A stretch of DNA of 64,000 bases, from the NCBI RefSeq assembly GCF_031582965.1, contig NZ_CP134049.1, positions 1,178,001 through 1,242,000 of the forward strand, given 5' to 3'. The stretch's first letter is position 1. Each line of letters starts with the position of its first letter. A program made the translations under genes and the position numbers. Under the pieces are notes generated by a model that made no database searches, had not been told where the DNA came from, and saw nothing but the letters and a program-made list of their open reading frames with translations. Source of the stretch: Bacillus sp. NEB1478. GTDB lineage: Bacteria; Bacillota; Bacilli; Bacillales; Fictibacillaceae. Positions 8,157 through 18,857 of the stretch are shown one piece after another.

Positions 8157-9398
8157 ATGTCTATGTTACGCGAAGAAGCTCTACACATGCACAGAACACA
8201 TCAAGGAAAACTGGAGTCGAAATCAAAGGTACCTGTACGTAATGCCAAGGATCTAAGCCTTGCTTATTCACCTGGTGTTGCTGAACCTTGTAAAGATATT
8301 TATGATGACAAATCTAAAGTCTATGATTATACGATGAAAGGGAACACGGTAGCTGTTGTCTCGGATGGCACAGCTGTTTTGGGACTCGGAAATATCGGAC
8401 CTGAAGCTGCCTTGCCTGTAATGGAAGGAAAAGCAGTTCTATTCAAAAGCTTTGCAGGTGTTGACGCATTCCCTATTTGTTTAAATACAACAGATGTGGA
8501 CAAAATTGTTGAAACGGTTAAACTTCTTGAGCCTACATTTGGCGGAGTTAACCTAGAGGATATTGCAGCACCTAATTGTTTCGTTATTGAGGAACGTCTA
8601 AAAAAAGAAACAAATATACCCATTTTCCATGATGATCAGCATGGAACAGCTATTGTAACGCTTGCTGGATTAGTAAATGCTTTAAAACTGACTGGCAGAG
8701 AAATGGCGAAAATAAGAGTAGTTGTTAACGGTGCAGGTGCTGCAGGAATTGCAATTATTAAACTGCTGGATCGCTTTGGTGTTAAAGACATTATTATGTG
8801 TGACACAAAAGGAGCAATTTACGAAGGACGTCCTTTTGGAATGAACAGCGTAAAAACGGAAGTTGCAAGATTTACGAACCGCACAAAAATTGAAGGTACT
8901 CTTTCTGATGTAATCAGCGGAACAGATGTTTTTATTGGTGTTTCTGTTGAAGGTGCACTAACAAAATCAATGATAGAATCTATGAACCCAGATCCAATTA
9001 TCTTTGCTATGGCAAATCCAAATCCAGAGATTATGCCTGATATAGCACGTGAAGCAGGTGCTATGGTAATTGGTACAGGCCGTTCAGATTTTCCAAACCA
9101 AGTAAATAACGTACTAGCTTTCCCAGGAATATTCCGCGGGGCGTTAGACGTTAGAGCAACACATATTAACGAGGAAATGAAAATTGCAGCAGTACATGCT
9201 ATCGCTAATCTCGTTAATCCGACAGAATTGAATGCAGAATACGTTATACCTGCTCCATTCGATCCTAGAGTAGCACCTAATGTTGCTGCAGCAGTTGCCA
9301 CAGCCGCTATGGAAACAGGTGTAGCAAGAATTAGAGTAAATCCAGATGATATTGCAGAAAAAACAAGAAGGCTGGCTATTATCGGTAAAGATGAATGA
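8157..9398 (+). CDS. ytsJ: NADP-dependent malic enzyme YtsJ
   Basis: Malic enzyme decarboxylates malate to pyruvate; YtsJ is the main NADP-linked malic enzyme of B. subtilis, needed for growth on malate and for NADPH supply. The 413-residue protein aligns throughout with YtsJ: KVPVRNAKDLSLAYSPGVAEPC (about 22-43), the metal-binding segment FHDDQHGTAIV (about 156-166), the nucleotide-binding VVNGAGAAGIAIIKLL (about 188-203) and MANPNPEIMP. It lacks the phosphotransacetylase extension of the long MaeB form. AGGAGATG lies upstream of the ATG. The stop nearly touches the downstream GntR gene, so they should be co-transcribed under the operator at 8088. Confidence 0.93.
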   Translation: MSMLREEALHMHRTHQGKLESKSKVPVRNAKDLSLAYSPGVAEPCKDIYDDKSKVYDYTMKGNTVAVVSDGTAVLGLGNIGPEAALPVMEGKAVLFKSFAGVDAFPICLNTTDVDKIVETVKLLEPTFGGVNLEDIAAPNCFVIEERLKKETNIPIFHDDQHGTAIVTLAGLVNALKLTGREMAKIRVVVNGAGAAGIAIIKLLDRFGVKDIIMCDTKGAIYEGRPFGMNSVKTEVARFTNRTKIEGTLSDVISGTDVFIGVSVEGALTKSMIESMNPDPIIFAMANPNPEIMPDIAREAGAMVIGTGRSDFPNQVNNVLAFPGIFRGALDVRATHINEEMKIAAVHAIANLVNPTELNAEYVIPAPFDPRVAPNVAAAVATAAMETGVARIRVNPDDIAEKTRRLAIIGKDE

Positions 9399-9418
9399 AA
9401 CCGGTAAAGGAGAGAGGA

Positions 9419-10066
9419 ATGTCTGTCCAACCTACCGAAAAAGTATATATTGAAATTTTAAAAAAATTAAGATCTATTATTGTGGAAGATGAACTGCAAG
9501 CGGGTGATAAACTCCCTTCTGAACGTGAGCTCACTGACCGGCTTTCGGTAGGGAGATCTTCCGTACGTGAAGCGTTAAGAGCTCTTGAACTGCTTGGTTT
9601 AATTGAGACCAGACGGGGTGAAGGCACATTTATTCGTGAAGCTACCGGACATCGACTTGTAGAGGTACTGGCTTCTTTCATCTTAAATGATGAAAAAGCT
9701 CGTACCGATTTACAAGAAACACGTCATATTGTAATAAAGGATTGTGTAGAATTGGCAATCATAAGATGTACACCAGCAGAAAAAAATAAGCTGGAAGAAT
9801 TGCTGCGTCAAATGAGACAAGATTCTACTGAAACAAACAATCTAGCGTGTAAACAATTTGAAAAAGTAATCATTCAATCCTGCAATAATCATCTACTTTA
9901 TCGTTTATATGTCGAGCTTACAGGTTACGGTTCATCCTTACTTAGAACAAATTCACATTGGCCTCCAGAGATGTGTGTGGAAGTCATGGAGCTTTTTGAG
10001 CAAAAAAAAGCGAAGGAACTAACGAATTTGTTGTCAAAACAAAACGATGCAGTTCATCGTATCTAA
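9419..10066 (+). CDS. GntR family regulator, FadR subfamily
   Basis: The N-terminal winged helix (about 10-75) has the GntR signature [44 protein letters not shown]. The C-terminal part (about 85-215) is all-helical as in FCD ligand domains, but the usual metal-binding histidines are not evident to me. I chose ATG at 9419 because AAAGGAGAG lies 5-6 nt upstream; an upstream in-frame ATG at 9395 overlaps the ytsJ stop. It lies between malic enzyme and acetyl-CoA carboxylase, so it may sense an organic acid or acyl-CoA (inference). The palindrome at 8088 is its likely operator. Confidence 0.85.
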   Translation: MSVQPTEKVYIEILKKLRSIIVEDELQAGDKLPSERELTDRLSVGRSSVREALRALELLGLIETRRGEGTFIREATGHRLVEVLASFILNDEKARTDLQETRHIVIKDCVELAIIRCTPAEKNKLEELLRQMRQDSTETNNLACKQFEKVIIQSCNNHLLYRLYVELTGYGSSLLRTNSHWPPEMCVEVMELFEQKKAKELTNLLSKQNDAVHRI

Positions 10067-10085
10067 TAGGTGGTGTTATTCATTT

Positions 10086-10940
10086 ATGATTAAAGGTTTG
10101 TTCGTAAAAAAGAAAAAATATGCCACAATACCGACCGATCGGGCAAAGCAAGATGTACCTGAAGGGATTATGAGTAAGTGTCCTGAATGTAAGCACATCA
10201 TGGTTTCAAAAGAATTAAGAAAAAACTTGATGGTATGCACAGTATGTCAGTATCATTATCCGATGTCCTCACAAGAAAGAATAGCAAGTTTAATTGATGA
10301 GGGAACTTTTGTTGAATATGATTCGGATATGATTTCAGGCAATCCTTTAGATTTTCCGGATTATGTAGAGAAGCTTGAAAGCGACCGCAAAAAAACGAAA
10401 ATTAATGAAGCGGTTGTTACTGGTGAAGGACAGATAAATGGCATAAATACAGCTATAGCGATCATGGACTCCCGTTTTAGAATGGGCAGTATGGGTTCAG
10501 TAGTCGGAGAGAAAATTACCCGTGCGATCGAGAACGCTATTGAAAAGAAATATCCATTTGTTATTTTTACCGCTTCAGGCGGTGCACGTATGCAAGAAGG
10601 TGTGCTGAGTCTGATGCAAATGGCGAAAACGAGTGTTGCATTAAATAAATTAAGTTCCAGAGGATTGTTATTTATTTCTGTTATGACACATCCTACTACT
10701 GGTGGTGTATCTGCAAGTTTTGCGTCTGTAGGTGATTATAATTTTGCTGAACCTCGTGCATTGATAGGGTTTGCAGGCAGAAGAATAATTGAGCAAACCA
10801 TTCGCCAAGAACTTCCGGATGATTTTCAAACAGCAGAATTCTTATTAAAACATGGTCAATTAGATGATGTAATTCATCGTAGTCAGATGAAGAAAACATT
10901 AGGAACCTTGTTAAAAATCCACAACGAAGGGAGGCGTTAA
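10086..10940 (+). CDS. accD: acetyl-CoA carboxylase carboxyltransferase subunit beta
   Basis: AccD forms with AccA the carboxyltransferase that moves CO2 from carboxybiotin to acetyl-CoA, giving malonyl-CoA for fatty acid synthesis. The zinc ribbon is visible as Cys32, Cys35, Cys51 and Cys54, followed by the crotonase-like core with [20 protein letters not shown] and [12 protein letters not shown]. The 284-residue length is normal. ATG at 10086 ([13 protein letters not shown]) matches the family start and has AGGTGGTG 9 nt upstream; the ATG at 10047 is inside the GntR gene. It is separated from accA by two bases. Confidence 0.97.
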   Translation: MIKGLFVKKKKYATIPTDRAKQDVPEGIMSKCPECKHIMVSKELRKNLMVCTVCQYHYPMSSQERIASLIDEGTFVEYDSDMISGNPLDFPDYVEKLESDRKKTKINEAVVTGEGQINGINTAIAIMDSRFRMGSMGSVVGEKITRAIENAIEKKYPFVIFTASGGARMQEGVLSLMQMAKTSVALNKLSSRGLLFISVMTHPTTGGVSASFASVGDYNFAEPRALIGFAGRRIIEQTIRQELPDDFQTAEFLLKHGQLDDVIHRSQMKKTLGTLLKIHNEGRR

Positions 10941-10942
10941 GC

Positions 10943-11917
10943 ATGGCAGATCTAGAATTTGAAAAACCGATCCACGAACTTCAAAAGAAAATAGCAGAAC
11001 TAAGAGCTTTTATGGACGGAAAAGGCATCGATTTAACCGATGAGATTAAAAGACTCGAAGAAAAGCTATCCAATTTGGAACAAAGTACGTATTCAGAAAT
11101 GAAACCATGGGACCGTGTTCAGATTGCCAGACATGCGGAGCGCCCGACTACCCTTGATTATATTAAATATTTATTTACGGATTTCATAGAGCTTCATGGT
11201 GACCGTTTTTTTGGAGATGATGAAGCAATTGTAGGCGGAGTGGCCTTTTACAAAGAACTTCCGGTTACTGTAATTGGTCATCAAAGAGGTAAAGACACGA
11301 AAGAAAACTTGCGCCGTAATTTTGGAATGCCGCATCCTGAAGGCTACCGTAAGGCATTGCGACTTATGAAACAAGCTGAGAAATTTAACAGGCCGATTAT
11401 CTGTTTTATTGATACAAAGGGAGCTTATCCAGGTAAAGCTGCAGAAGAAAGAGGCCAAAGTGAAGCAATTGCCCGAAATCTCGTTGAAATGGCAGGATTA
11501 ACAGTTCCTGTTATTTGTATTGTTATCGGTGAAGGGGGCAGTGGCGGAGCTCTTGCCTTAGGTGTCGGAAATTACGTTCACATGCTTGAGAATTCCACGT
11601 ATTCTGTAATTTCACCTGAAGGAGCTGCAGCAATTCTTTGGAAGGATGCTTCTCTTGCCAAAAGAGCTGCTGAATCCATGAAAATTACAGCACCTGATTT
11701 GAAGGAATTGGGAGTTATCGATGAAATCATTGAAGAAGTAAAAGGTGGAGCGCATAAAAATGCAAAACTTCAATCTGAAAGAATTGACGAAGTTTTGGAA
11801 GTTTCTTTAAATACTCTCCTATCCATGTCTTCTGAAGAATTAATTGAACAGCGTTATGAAAAATATAAAAAAATCGGACAATTTGGGTATGTAAGCGATT
11901 CCATTGTTGTCAAATAG
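10943..11917 (+). CDS. accA: acetyl-CoA carboxylase carboxyltransferase subunit alpha
   Basis: AccA is the second half of the carboxyltransferase, cytosolic and acting as an alpha2-beta2 complex with AccD. The 324-residue protein has the N-terminal helical segment ([20 protein letters not shown]) and the crotonase core with [26 protein letters not shown] and [15 protein letters not shown], which form the oxyanion and CoA/biotin site. AAGGGAGG of the accD 3' end supplies the ribosome site, so the pair is coupled. The operon ends at the terminator at 11921. Confidence 0.97.
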   Translation: MADLEFEKPIHELQKKIAELRAFMDGKGIDLTDEIKRLEEKLSNLEQSTYSEMKPWDRVQIARHAERPTTLDYIKYLFTDFIELHGDRFFGDDEAIVGGVAFYKELPVTVIGHQRGKDTKENLRRNFGMPHPEGYRKALRLMKQAEKFNRPIICFIDTKGAYPGKAAEERGQSEAIARNLVEMAGLTVPVICIVIGEGGSGGALALGVGNYVHMLENSTYSVISPEGAAAILWKDASLAKRAAESMKITAPDLKELGVIDEIIEEVKGGAHKNAKLQSERIDEVLEVSLNTLLSMSSEELIEQRYEKYKKIGQFGYVSDSIVVK

Positions 11918-11920
11918 GGA

Positions 11921-11957
11921 ATGTGCCTTTCCGCGTTGGGAAAGGTGCATTTTTTTG
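11921..11957 (+). terminator. Rho-independent terminator after accDA
   Basis: ATGTGCCTTTCC (11921-11932) pairs with GGAAAGGTGCAT (11939-11950), followed by a run of seven or more T. Confidence 0.85.
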
Positions 11958-11971
11958 GTTTTAGTTGTCTA

Positions 11972-12000
11972 TTGTGTTCAACATTTGAACATGATATTTT
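11972..12000 (+). promoter_or_regulatory. predicted pfkA promoter with a spacer palindrome
   Basis: TTGTGT (11972-11977), a 17-bp spacer and TATTTT (11995-12000) form a plausible sigma-A promoter. The perfect palindrome GTTCAA-CAT-TTGAAC (11976-11990) occupies the spacer, where a bound protein would block RNA polymerase. I do not recognise the motif; it is not a cre or CggR site. Confidence 0.5.
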
Positions 12001-12019
12001 AGTAAGACGAGAGAACTAG

Positions 12020-12994
<975 letters not shown>

Positions 12995-13008
12995 AAATTC
13001 CGCTTATT

Positions 13009-13047
13009 GCATCGTATGGTTTCTGCTGTTAGCAGGCTGTACGATGC
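13009..13047 (+). other. stem-loop in the pfkA-pyk gap
   Basis: GCATCGTA (13009-13016) pairs perfectly with TACGATGC (13040-13047), and CTGCT/AGCAG (13023-13027/13031-13035) forms an inner stem. No T run follows, so this is not a classical terminator. It may be an RNA processing or stability element separating the levels of pfkA and pyk. Confidence 0.5.
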
Positions 13048-13083
13048 CTTCTTGCGAAAAAAGAAAATCAGGAGGCCATTTAT

Positions 13084-14841
13084 ATGATGCGCAAAACTAA
13101 GATTGTTTGTACTATAGGTCCTGCAAGTGAAAGTATTGAAAAGCTAAAAGCATTGATGGATGCTGGAATGAATGTTGCACGGCTTAATTTTTCTCATGGT
13201 GACTTTGAAGAACACGGTCAAAGAATCAAAAATATCCGTGAAGCCTCTGCTGAGTTAGGGAAAACAGTAGCCATTTTATTGGATACAAAAGGTCCGGAAA
13301 TCCGTACTCAAACACTTGAAGGCGGAGTAGCTGAATTGACAGTAGGAAATGAAATTGTTATTTCTATGGAAGAAGTCGTTGGGAACGAAAAGAAGTTTTC
13401 TGTGACTTATCCTGGACTTGTTGATGATGTTCATGTTGGTTCACGAATCTTGCTTGATGATGGTTTAATCGAACTTGAAGTAACTGAAATCAAAGCAAAA
13501 GAATTAACTGCTAAAATTCTTAACTCTGGAACTTTAAAAAATAAAAAAGGTGTAAACGTACCGAACGTTAGTGTGAAGCTTCCTGGCATTACAGAAAAGG
13601 ATGCAATGGATATCGAATTCGGTATTAAACAAGACGTAGATTTTATCGCAGCATCTTTCGTTCGCCGTGCTACAGACGTTTTAGAGATTCGAGAAATTTT
13701 GGATAAAAATCAAGCGAACCATATTCAAATCATTCCTAAGATCGAGAACCAAGAAGGCGTTGATAACATTGACGAAATTCTTGCTGTTTCTGACGGTTTG
13801 ATGGTAGCACGTGGAGATCTGGGAGTAGAAATTCCAGCTGAAGAAGTTCCTCTTGTGCAAAAAATGCTTATCAAAAAGTGCAACGAACTTGGAAAACCTG
13901 TAATCACGGCAACTCAAATGCTTGATTCTATGCAGCGCAATCCACGTCCAACACGTGCAGAGGCAAGTGACGTAGCGAATGCTATTTTTGATGGTACAGA
14001 TGCTATTATGTTATCCGGAGAAACGGCTGCAGGGAACTATCCTGTTGAAGCTGTGTTAACGATGCATAAGATTGCCAGTCGTGCAGAGAGTTCATTAAAC
14101 TTTAAAAATCTCCTGTCATCGAGAAGCAAAGAAAGTAAAACAACAATTACAGATGCTATCTCTCAATCTGTTTCCTTTACTGCACTGAACTTGGATGCCG
14201 ATGCAGTCATTACAGCAACTGAAAAAGGCCAAACTGCAAGGATGATTTCAAAATATCGTCCAAAAGCACCGATTATTGCAGTAACGAGCAATGAAGATGT
14301 TTGCCGTAAGCTTGCACTTGTATGGGGAGTAACTCCTGTTTTAGGATACAAAGCGAAGACAACTGATGAAATGTTCCAAGTGGCGATTGAATCTGCTTTA
14401 AAAGCGGATGCGGTTCAGCATGGAAACTTAGTTGTAATCACTGCAGGTGTACCTGTTGGCGAATCTGGTTCCACAAATCTAATGAAGGTTCATATTATTG
14501 GTGATGTTCTTGCTAAAGCACAAGGAATCGGCCAATCTTCCGCATCAGGTAAAGTAATCGTTGCTAAAAATGCTCAAGAAGCAATGGAGAAAATGACAGA
14601 AGGAGCAATCCTTGTAACGGTTGGAACAGATCGTGATATGATTTCTGCTTTTGAAAAAGCTGCAGCAGTTATTACAGAAGAAGGCGGCTTAACAAGTCAT
14701 GCAGCGGTTTGCGGTGTTTCCTTGAGTATACCGGTAATCGTTGGTCTTCAAAATGCTACTGAGATCTTTAAAGATGGACAAGAAATTACGATTGATGCTT
14801 CTGTAGGTTACATTTATGATGGCAGAAAGAACGTAATTTAA
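13084..14841 (+). CDS. pyk: pyruvate kinase with C-terminal PEP-utilizer-like domain
   Basis: Pyruvate kinase converts PEP and ADP to pyruvate and ATP. The first ~475 residues hold the catalytic TIM barrel and C domain: [18 protein letters not shown], the active-site helix [10 protein letters not shown] and [27 protein letters not shown]. The last ~110 residues form the extra PEP-utilizer-like domain ([36 protein letters not shown]) found in Bacillus enzymes (585 residues). That extra domain has TSHAAV, like the phosphohistidine motif of PEP synthases. AGGAGG lies 8 nt before the first of two consecutive ATGs. It probably shares a transcript with pfkA. Confidence 0.96.
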   Translation: MMRKTKIVCTIGPASESIEKLKALMDAGMNVARLNFSHGDFEEHGQRIKNIREASAELGKTVAILLDTKGPEIRTQTLEGGVAELTVGNEIVISMEEVVGNEKKFSVTYPGLVDDVHVGSRILLDDGLIELEVTEIKAKELTAKILNSGTLKNKKGVNVPNVSVKLPGITEKDAMDIEFGIKQDVDFIAASFVRRATDVLEIREILDKNQANHIQIIPKIENQEGVDNIDEILAVSDGLMVARGDLGVEIPAEEVPLVQKMLIKKCNELGKPVITATQMLDSMQRNPRPTRAEASDVANAIFDGTDAIMLSGETAAGNYPVEAVLTMHKIASRAESSLNFKNLLSSRSKESKTTITDAISQSVSFTALNLDADAVITATEKGQTARMISKYRPKAPIIAVTSNEDVCRKLALVWGVTPVLGYKAKTTDEMFQVAIESALKADAVQHGNLVVITAGVPVGESGSTNLMKVHIIGDVLAKAQGIGQSSASGKVIVAKNAQEAMEKMTEGAILVTVGTDRDMISAFEKAAAVITEEGGLTSHAAVCGVSLSIPVIVGLQNATEIFKDGQEITIDASVGYIYDGRKNVI

Positions 14842-14854
14842 TCTAATACAATGA

Positions 14855-14885
14855 AAGAGAAGGGAACGAAACCTTCTCTTTTCTT
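14855..14885 (+). terminator. Rho-independent terminator after pyk
   Basis: AAGAGAAGG (14855-14863) pairs with CCTTCTCTT (14872-14880), followed by TTCTT. Confidence 0.75.
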
Positions 14886-14933
14886 ATACGTAGAATATAA
14901 AGCGTATTAGTAATTAGAAAGCGGTGAAATGAA

Positions 14934-15329
14934 ATGTTCCGAAAATTATTGTTCCTATTTATTTTGGTCCCTGCTATTGAAGTCGGCTTGTTCATAGCTG
15001 CTGGCCAGTATATCGGATTTCCGGCAACGATCACTATCATTTTCTTAACAGGAATAATAGGGGCATATCTTGCAAAGCGGGAAGGACTGGAAACTGTTAA
15101 AAAAGTGCAGACTCAGCTTCAAAAGGGACAAATGCCTACAGATGCCGTATTAGATGGTGCCTGTATTTTAGTAGGCGGTGCACTTCTTTTAGCTCCAGGG
15201 TTTTTAACAGATATAATGGGGTTTTCCCTGCTTTTCCCGCCGTTTAGAAAAGTACCGAAGTTATGGATAAAAGCATTTTTATATCATAAAGTTAAAAACG
15301 GTCAATTTTATTTCATCAGAAGACGCTAA
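14934..15329 (+). CDS. fxsA: FxsA family membrane protein
   Basis: The 131-residue protein has an N-terminal helix (about 4-22), a second helix (about 27-46, IGFPATITIIFLTGIIGAYLA), a short amphipathic stretch and a third helix pair (about 75-100, GACILVGGALLLAPGFLTDIMGFSLLFPPFR). This is the FxsA family, named after the E. coli suppressor of phage F exclusion; B. subtilis YtzA is the homologue. The molecular role is unknown. GGTGAA lies upstream of the ATG. A terminator follows at once. Confidence 0.9.
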   Translation: MFRKLLFLFILVPAIEVGLFIAAGQYIGFPATITIIFLTGIIGAYLAKREGLETVKKVQTQLQKGQMPTDAVLDGACILVGGALLLAPGFLTDIMGFSLLFPPFRKVPKLWIKAFLYHKVKNGQFYFIRRR

Positions 15330-15338
15330 TATACAAAG

Positions 15339-15380
15339 AAAGAACGCCGCTTTTATCAAGTAAGCAGGCGTTCTTTTTTA
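15339..15380 (+). terminator. Rho-independent terminator after fxsA
   Basis: AAAGAACGCC (15339-15348) pairs perfectly with GGCGTTCTTT (15367-15376), followed by T residues. Confidence 0.85.
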
Positions 15381-15382
15381 TT

Positions 15383-15845
15383 TGCTGTTTTCTAAGAGAT
15401 TGCTATTTAATGTTGACTCTTTTCTAGAGGCACTTAACTAAAAGCTGTTTTCTAAAAGAATGTTGCTTTTTAATCTTATTTTATTTCTTCTTAGACAGTT
15501 GGTTGAAGTGGAAGGTGTGAGACTCCTCGAAAATGAAAATCACATTTTCTTCGTGCGATATAATGCTGTCGAAGCTTTCCTTGTCCTGCGGGACAGGCTG
15601 GCAGTCCGAAAAGCGGAAGCGGTTTGGTCAGCCCCGACAAGCAAAAGGGAAATGGGCTAAGAAGGCGTTTTTTGGCTTCGGAACCATTAAACTTTTGACC
15701 TCGAGGGGCTAACCGCTGCAGCTAGACAGGTGAGACACTTATACGTGAGACGTACGAATGTAGCTCACCGGCTGCCCCGCGGAAAGCGAGCAACCTGGAA
15801 CGGAAATCAACTACTTTCAAAAGCAACAAAATTTCCGGAAATACA
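15383..15845 (+). repeat. R1 intergenic repeat, copy A (long form, with a second left end)
   Basis: The gap between fxsA and ytvI is filled by this repeat. A left end GCTGTTTTCTAAAAGAATG starts at 15444, and an extra degenerate left end (GCTGTTTTCTAAGAGATTG) at 15383. The body has GGAAGGTGTGAGACTCCT, the CTCGAAAATG...CTTCGTGCGAT module (15527-15565), and the right core GCTCACCGGCTGCCCCGCGG followed by GGAACGGAAATCAAC and AAAAGCAACAAA. The ends are inverted repeats of one another. No protein is convincingly encoded; frames here are not conserved between copies. Confidence 0.8.
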
Positions 15846-15849
15846 CTTT

Positions 15850-16965
15850 TTATTTGACGGGTCTCATAATAAACTGATAGATTTCTTGGAAAAACTTAGC
15901 TTCATATAAAGCACGAATTATGACGAGAAAAACAGGACCGATAATTAAACCGATAAATCCGAATAACTGAAAACCTGCAAACAAAGATATGAGTGTTGCG
16001 AGAGGATCTAATCCAATCGTAGAAGATAATAATTTTGGTTCCATAACTTGTCTTTGAATGACCACAATTCCATATAGGATAGAAAGGCCGATTGTTAATG
16101 GAAAGTTGCCGGTTAAAAAGCAATAAGCGATCCACGGTAGGAAAACAGCGCCTGTGCCGAGATAGGGAAGAAGATCGATTGCTCCAATTAAGATTGAAAT
16201 AGTTACAGCATAATCAATTTGCAAAATGAGTAATCCTGCTAGTACTATAACAGCTGTAATGGATATTAATGTGAGCTGGGCCTTAAGAAATCCAATTAAT
16301 GCTTTACGAAGCTCTATATAAACGGCTTCTACTGTAAAGGTGAATTTTTCAGGGAAAACGCTTGTAACATAACCTGTTAACCGAAACCAATCCTTGCTGA
16401 TAAAAAATGCAGCTAATAGGGAGAAGGTAAATACAGTTAATATTGTGGGAAGGCTAACAACCAAAAAAGAAACACCATTTATAATACCTTGTGTTATATC
16501 TGTAGCATTAGTCGTGATATTTGTCCCAACCTTTTCAATATTGTCCATTACTGTTTCCTGCTGGTTAGAACCTAATTTGCTGTATATCGATAATAAATCG
16601 TGATAAAGAGGAAGTACATTTGTTTTAAAATAGTTCTCAAAATAATATACAAGTTCCTCGATATATCCTGGAATTTCATGTGCGATATAGGCAAATCCCG
16701 TCATCATTTCCTGAACCAGAAGAATAATAAGCAATACAACAAAGCCGAGAAGGGCTAATAGGGATATAATAACGGCAAGAGCCCGATTGATCTTAAATCT
16801 TTTTACTAAAAAACTGACTATAGGGTTGATGATAAGAGCTATAATTGCACCTGCAATAAATGGATATAGAATTCCCGAAATGTAATATCCTGCAATTATT
16901 AGTAAGATAGCAATTAACACTATACTCATTAAACGAAGTATTCGATGTGTAATTTCTGGAAGCAA
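15850..16965 (-). CDS. ytvI: YtvI sporulation membrane protein, AI-2E transporter family
   Basis: The roughly 370-residue protein has about eight membrane helices and the AI-2E family pattern, including the C-terminal block IDLLPYLGTGAVFLPW...MEPKLLSSTIGLDPLATLISLFAGFQLFGFIGLIIGPVFLV. It is closest to B. subtilis YtvI, which lies at the same place before citZ; the family includes Na+/H+ antiporters, but the substrate of YtvI is not known. I chose TTG at 16965 because AGGTGA lies just upstream and the resulting N terminus matches YtvI in length; ATG at 16983 has no ribosome site. It is divergent from ytwI. Confidence 0.88.
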   Translation of the reverse strand: MLPEITHRILRLMSIVLIAILLIIAGYYISGILYPFIAGAIIALIINPIVSFLVKRFKINRALAVIISLLALLGFVVLLIILLVQEMMTGFAYIAHEIPGYIEELVYYFENYFKTNVLPLYHDLLSIYSKLGSNQQETVMDNIEKVGTNITTNATDITQGIINGVSFLVVSLPTILTVFTFSLLAAFFISKDWFRLTGYVTSVFPEKFTFTVEAVYIELRKALIGFLKAQLTLISITAVIVLAGLLILQIDYAVTISILIGAIDLLPYLGTGAVFLPWIAYCFLTGNFPLTIGLSILYGIVVIQRQVMEPKLLSSTIGLDPLATLISLFAGFQLFGFIGLIIGPVFLVIIRALYEAKFFQEIYQFIMRPVK

Positions 16966-17006
16966 ACAATCACCTGCTTTCATTTGAAAATAGAAAGGAA
17001 TATAGT

Positions 17007-17465
17007 ATGGAACCTATTATTTTTTTAGTTGGACTTTTGATTATTGGAGTGATTGCTAAGAATCAATCACTTATGATAGCCGCAGGTTTTTTAATTCTTT
17101 TGAAATTAACAGGATTCAGCGGGAAATGGTTTTCATTTATTCAGCAAAAAGGAATTAACTGGGGAGTTACAATTATAACAATAGCTGTTTTAATTCCTAT
17201 AGCAACTGGGGATATCGGCTTTAAGCAGCTTCAGGAATCCTTAAAATCGTATTATGCTTGGATCGCTTTGCTTTCGGGTATTTTTGTTGCTGTTATTGCT
17301 AGTAAAGGGCTGCACCTATTACAAAATGACCCTCATATAACGGCAGCATTAGTATTTGGCACAATTCTTGCAGTTGCCATTTTTAAGGGTGTGGCAGTAG
17401 GACCGTTAATTGGTGCAGGCATAGCTTATTTAGCGATGAGAATTGTGGATTTCTTTACAACGTAG
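17007..17465 (+). CDS. ytwI: DUF441 (UPF0756) family membrane protein YtwI
   Basis: The 152-residue protein has five hydrophobic segments and the DUF441 pattern MEPIIFLVGLLIIGVIAKNQSLMIAAGFLILLKL...PLIGAGIAYLAMRI. This matches B. subtilis YtwI, which also lies between ytvI and citZ. Function is unknown. AAAGGAA lies upstream of the ATG. The start is 41 bp from the divergent ytvI start, so the two share a promoter region. Confidence 0.9.
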   Translation: MEPIIFLVGLLIIGVIAKNQSLMIAAGFLILLKLTGFSGKWFSFIQQKGINWGVTIITIAVLIPIATGDIGFKQLQESLKSYYAWIALLSGIFVAVIASKGLHLLQNDPHITAALVFGTILAVAIFKGVAVGPLIGAGIAYLAMRIVDFFTT

Positions 17466-17498
17466 TACAATCAAAACGTATGAATTATGGCATATCCG

Positions 17499-17537
17499 TT
17501 CACAAAAATCAGATTATTGTTTATAATTGATATGTAT
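17499..17537 (+). promoter_or_regulatory. predicted citZ promoter with a CcpC-like dyad
   Basis: TTCACA (17499-17504), a 17-bp spacer and TATAAT (17522-17527) form a good promoter. Overlapping its -10 is ATAA-N7-GTAT (17523-17537), one base off the CcpC box ATAA-N7-TTAT that represses citZ in B. subtilis. A terminator-like hairpin (17593-17624) lies between this promoter and citZ. Confidence 0.4.
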
Positions 17538-17592
17538 GTCCCATTTCCTTTAAATAGTCTTTCATTTTTCAACTGTGTTGAAAACAGATAGA

Positions 17593-17625
17593 AGTCGGAA
17601 CTCAAAAATAATATCCGGCTTTTTA
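17593..17625 (+). terminator. terminator-like hairpin in the ytwI-citZ gap
   Basis: AGTCGGA (17593-17599) pairs with TCCGGCT (17614-17620), followed by five T. It may end ytwI transcripts, or act inside the citZ leader if citZ is read from the promoter at 17499. Confidence 0.55.
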
Positions 17626-17715
17626 AAGATTGAAAAATGTAAGCTCTTTCTATTTTTTAAAAAGTGAAACAATTAAAGGAGAAGAGAGAAAAACAGAAAA
17701 AAAGGAGAGATAGCC

Positions 17716-18831
17716 ATGACAGCTACAAGAGGATTAGAGGGAATTGTTGCAACAACTTCTTCTGTCAGTTCTATCATTGACGATGTATTAACCTATAGAG
17801 GATATAGCATTGATGACTTGGCTGATCACGCAACTTTTGAAGAAGTTGTTTACTTGTTATGGAACAAAAAACTTCCTAACCAATCGGAGTTAGAAGAGTT
17901 TAAGTCAGAGCTTTCAGAAGCGAGTGAACTTCCAGCAGAATTACTCGAACATATGAAATCGCTTCCTTTGAAAAATGCTCATCCTATGACAGTTTTACGT
18001 ACCTTGATTTCTATGTTGGCGATGTACGATAAAGATGCAGAGGACATGTCTACGGAAGGCAATTACAAAAAAGCAATCCGTCTTCAAGCACAAATCGCGT
18101 CAATCGTAACTGCTTTCTCACGTATCAGAGAAGGCAAAGATCCTGTATCTCCTAAAAAAGAACTTAGTTTTGCAGGTAATTTCTTATATATGTTAACAGG
18201 CAAAGAGCCTGATGAGATTTCTGAAACTGCAATTAACAAGGCACTAGTATTGCATGCTGACCATGAGTTAAACGCTTCGACGTTTACTGCTCGTGTTTGT
18301 GTAGCTACACTATCTGATATTTATTCAGGTGTAACAGCTGCGATCGGAGCGTTAAAAGGACCGCTTCACGGCGGAGCAAATGAACAAGTTATGAAAATGC
18401 TTTCTGAGATCGGCGAAGAAGAAAATGTTGATTCATACTTGGATAAAGCAATTGAGAACAAACAAAAAATTATGGGCTTCGGACACCGAGTATACAAAAA
18501 TGGTGATCCTCGTGCAAAACATCTTCGCGAGATGTCCAAGCAGCTGACTACTATTACAGGCGAAGAAAAATGGTACACGATGAGTGTCAAAATTGAAGAG
18601 ACTCTTAAAGAAAAGAAAGGTCTTCTTCCAAACGTCGATTTTTATTCAGCTAGTGTATATCACAGTCTGGGAATTGACCATGATTTGTTTACTCCTATCT
18701 TTGCTGTAAGCCGTATTTCGGGCTGGAACGCACACATTTTGGAGCAATATGAAGATAACCGCCTAATCCGTCCTCGTGCAGATTATATCGGTCCTGATAA
18801 ACAAATGTATGTTCCTTTAGAACAAAGATAA
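17716..18831 (+). CDS. citZ: citrate synthase II
   Basis: CitZ condenses oxaloacetate and acetyl-CoA to citrate and is the main citrate synthase of Bacillus. The 371-residue length is typical of the short Gram-positive type. Active-site parts are present: LVLHADHELNASTF, the GPLHGGANEQV histidine region (about 215-225), the MGFGHRVYKNGDPRA arginine region and PNVDFYSASVYHSLGI with the catalytic Asp. AAAGGAGAG lies upstream of the ATG. It is followed by icd and mdh as in B. subtilis, but each gap has its own hairpin. Confidence 0.97.
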   Translation: MTATRGLEGIVATTSSVSSIIDDVLTYRGYSIDDLADHATFEEVVYLLWNKKLPNQSELEEFKSELSEASELPAELLEHMKSLPLKNAHPMTVLRTLISMLAMYDKDAEDMSTEGNYKKAIRLQAQIASIVTAFSRIREGKDPVSPKKELSFAGNFLYMLTGKEPDEISETAINKALVLHADHELNASTFTARVCVATLSDIYSGVTAAIGALKGPLHGGANEQVMKMLSEIGEEENVDSYLDKAIENKQKIMGFGHRVYKNGDPRAKHLREMSKQLTTITGEEKWYTMSVKIEETLKEKKGLLPNVDFYSASVYHSLGIDHDLFTPIFAVSRISGWNAHILEQYEDNRLIRPRADYIGPDKQMYVPLEQR

Positions 18832-18857
18832 ATTTAAAGAAAATAAGCAGTACTTAA

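Noticed and set aside
8819..9430. 203-codon minus strand frame antisense to ytsJ
   Set aside because: It is a shadow of the malic enzyme codons, with no SD and no recognisable protein pattern.
15460..15660. 66-codon frame in R1 copy A as a gene
   Set aside because: Lies wholly in repeat sequence and has no conserved counterpart in other copies.
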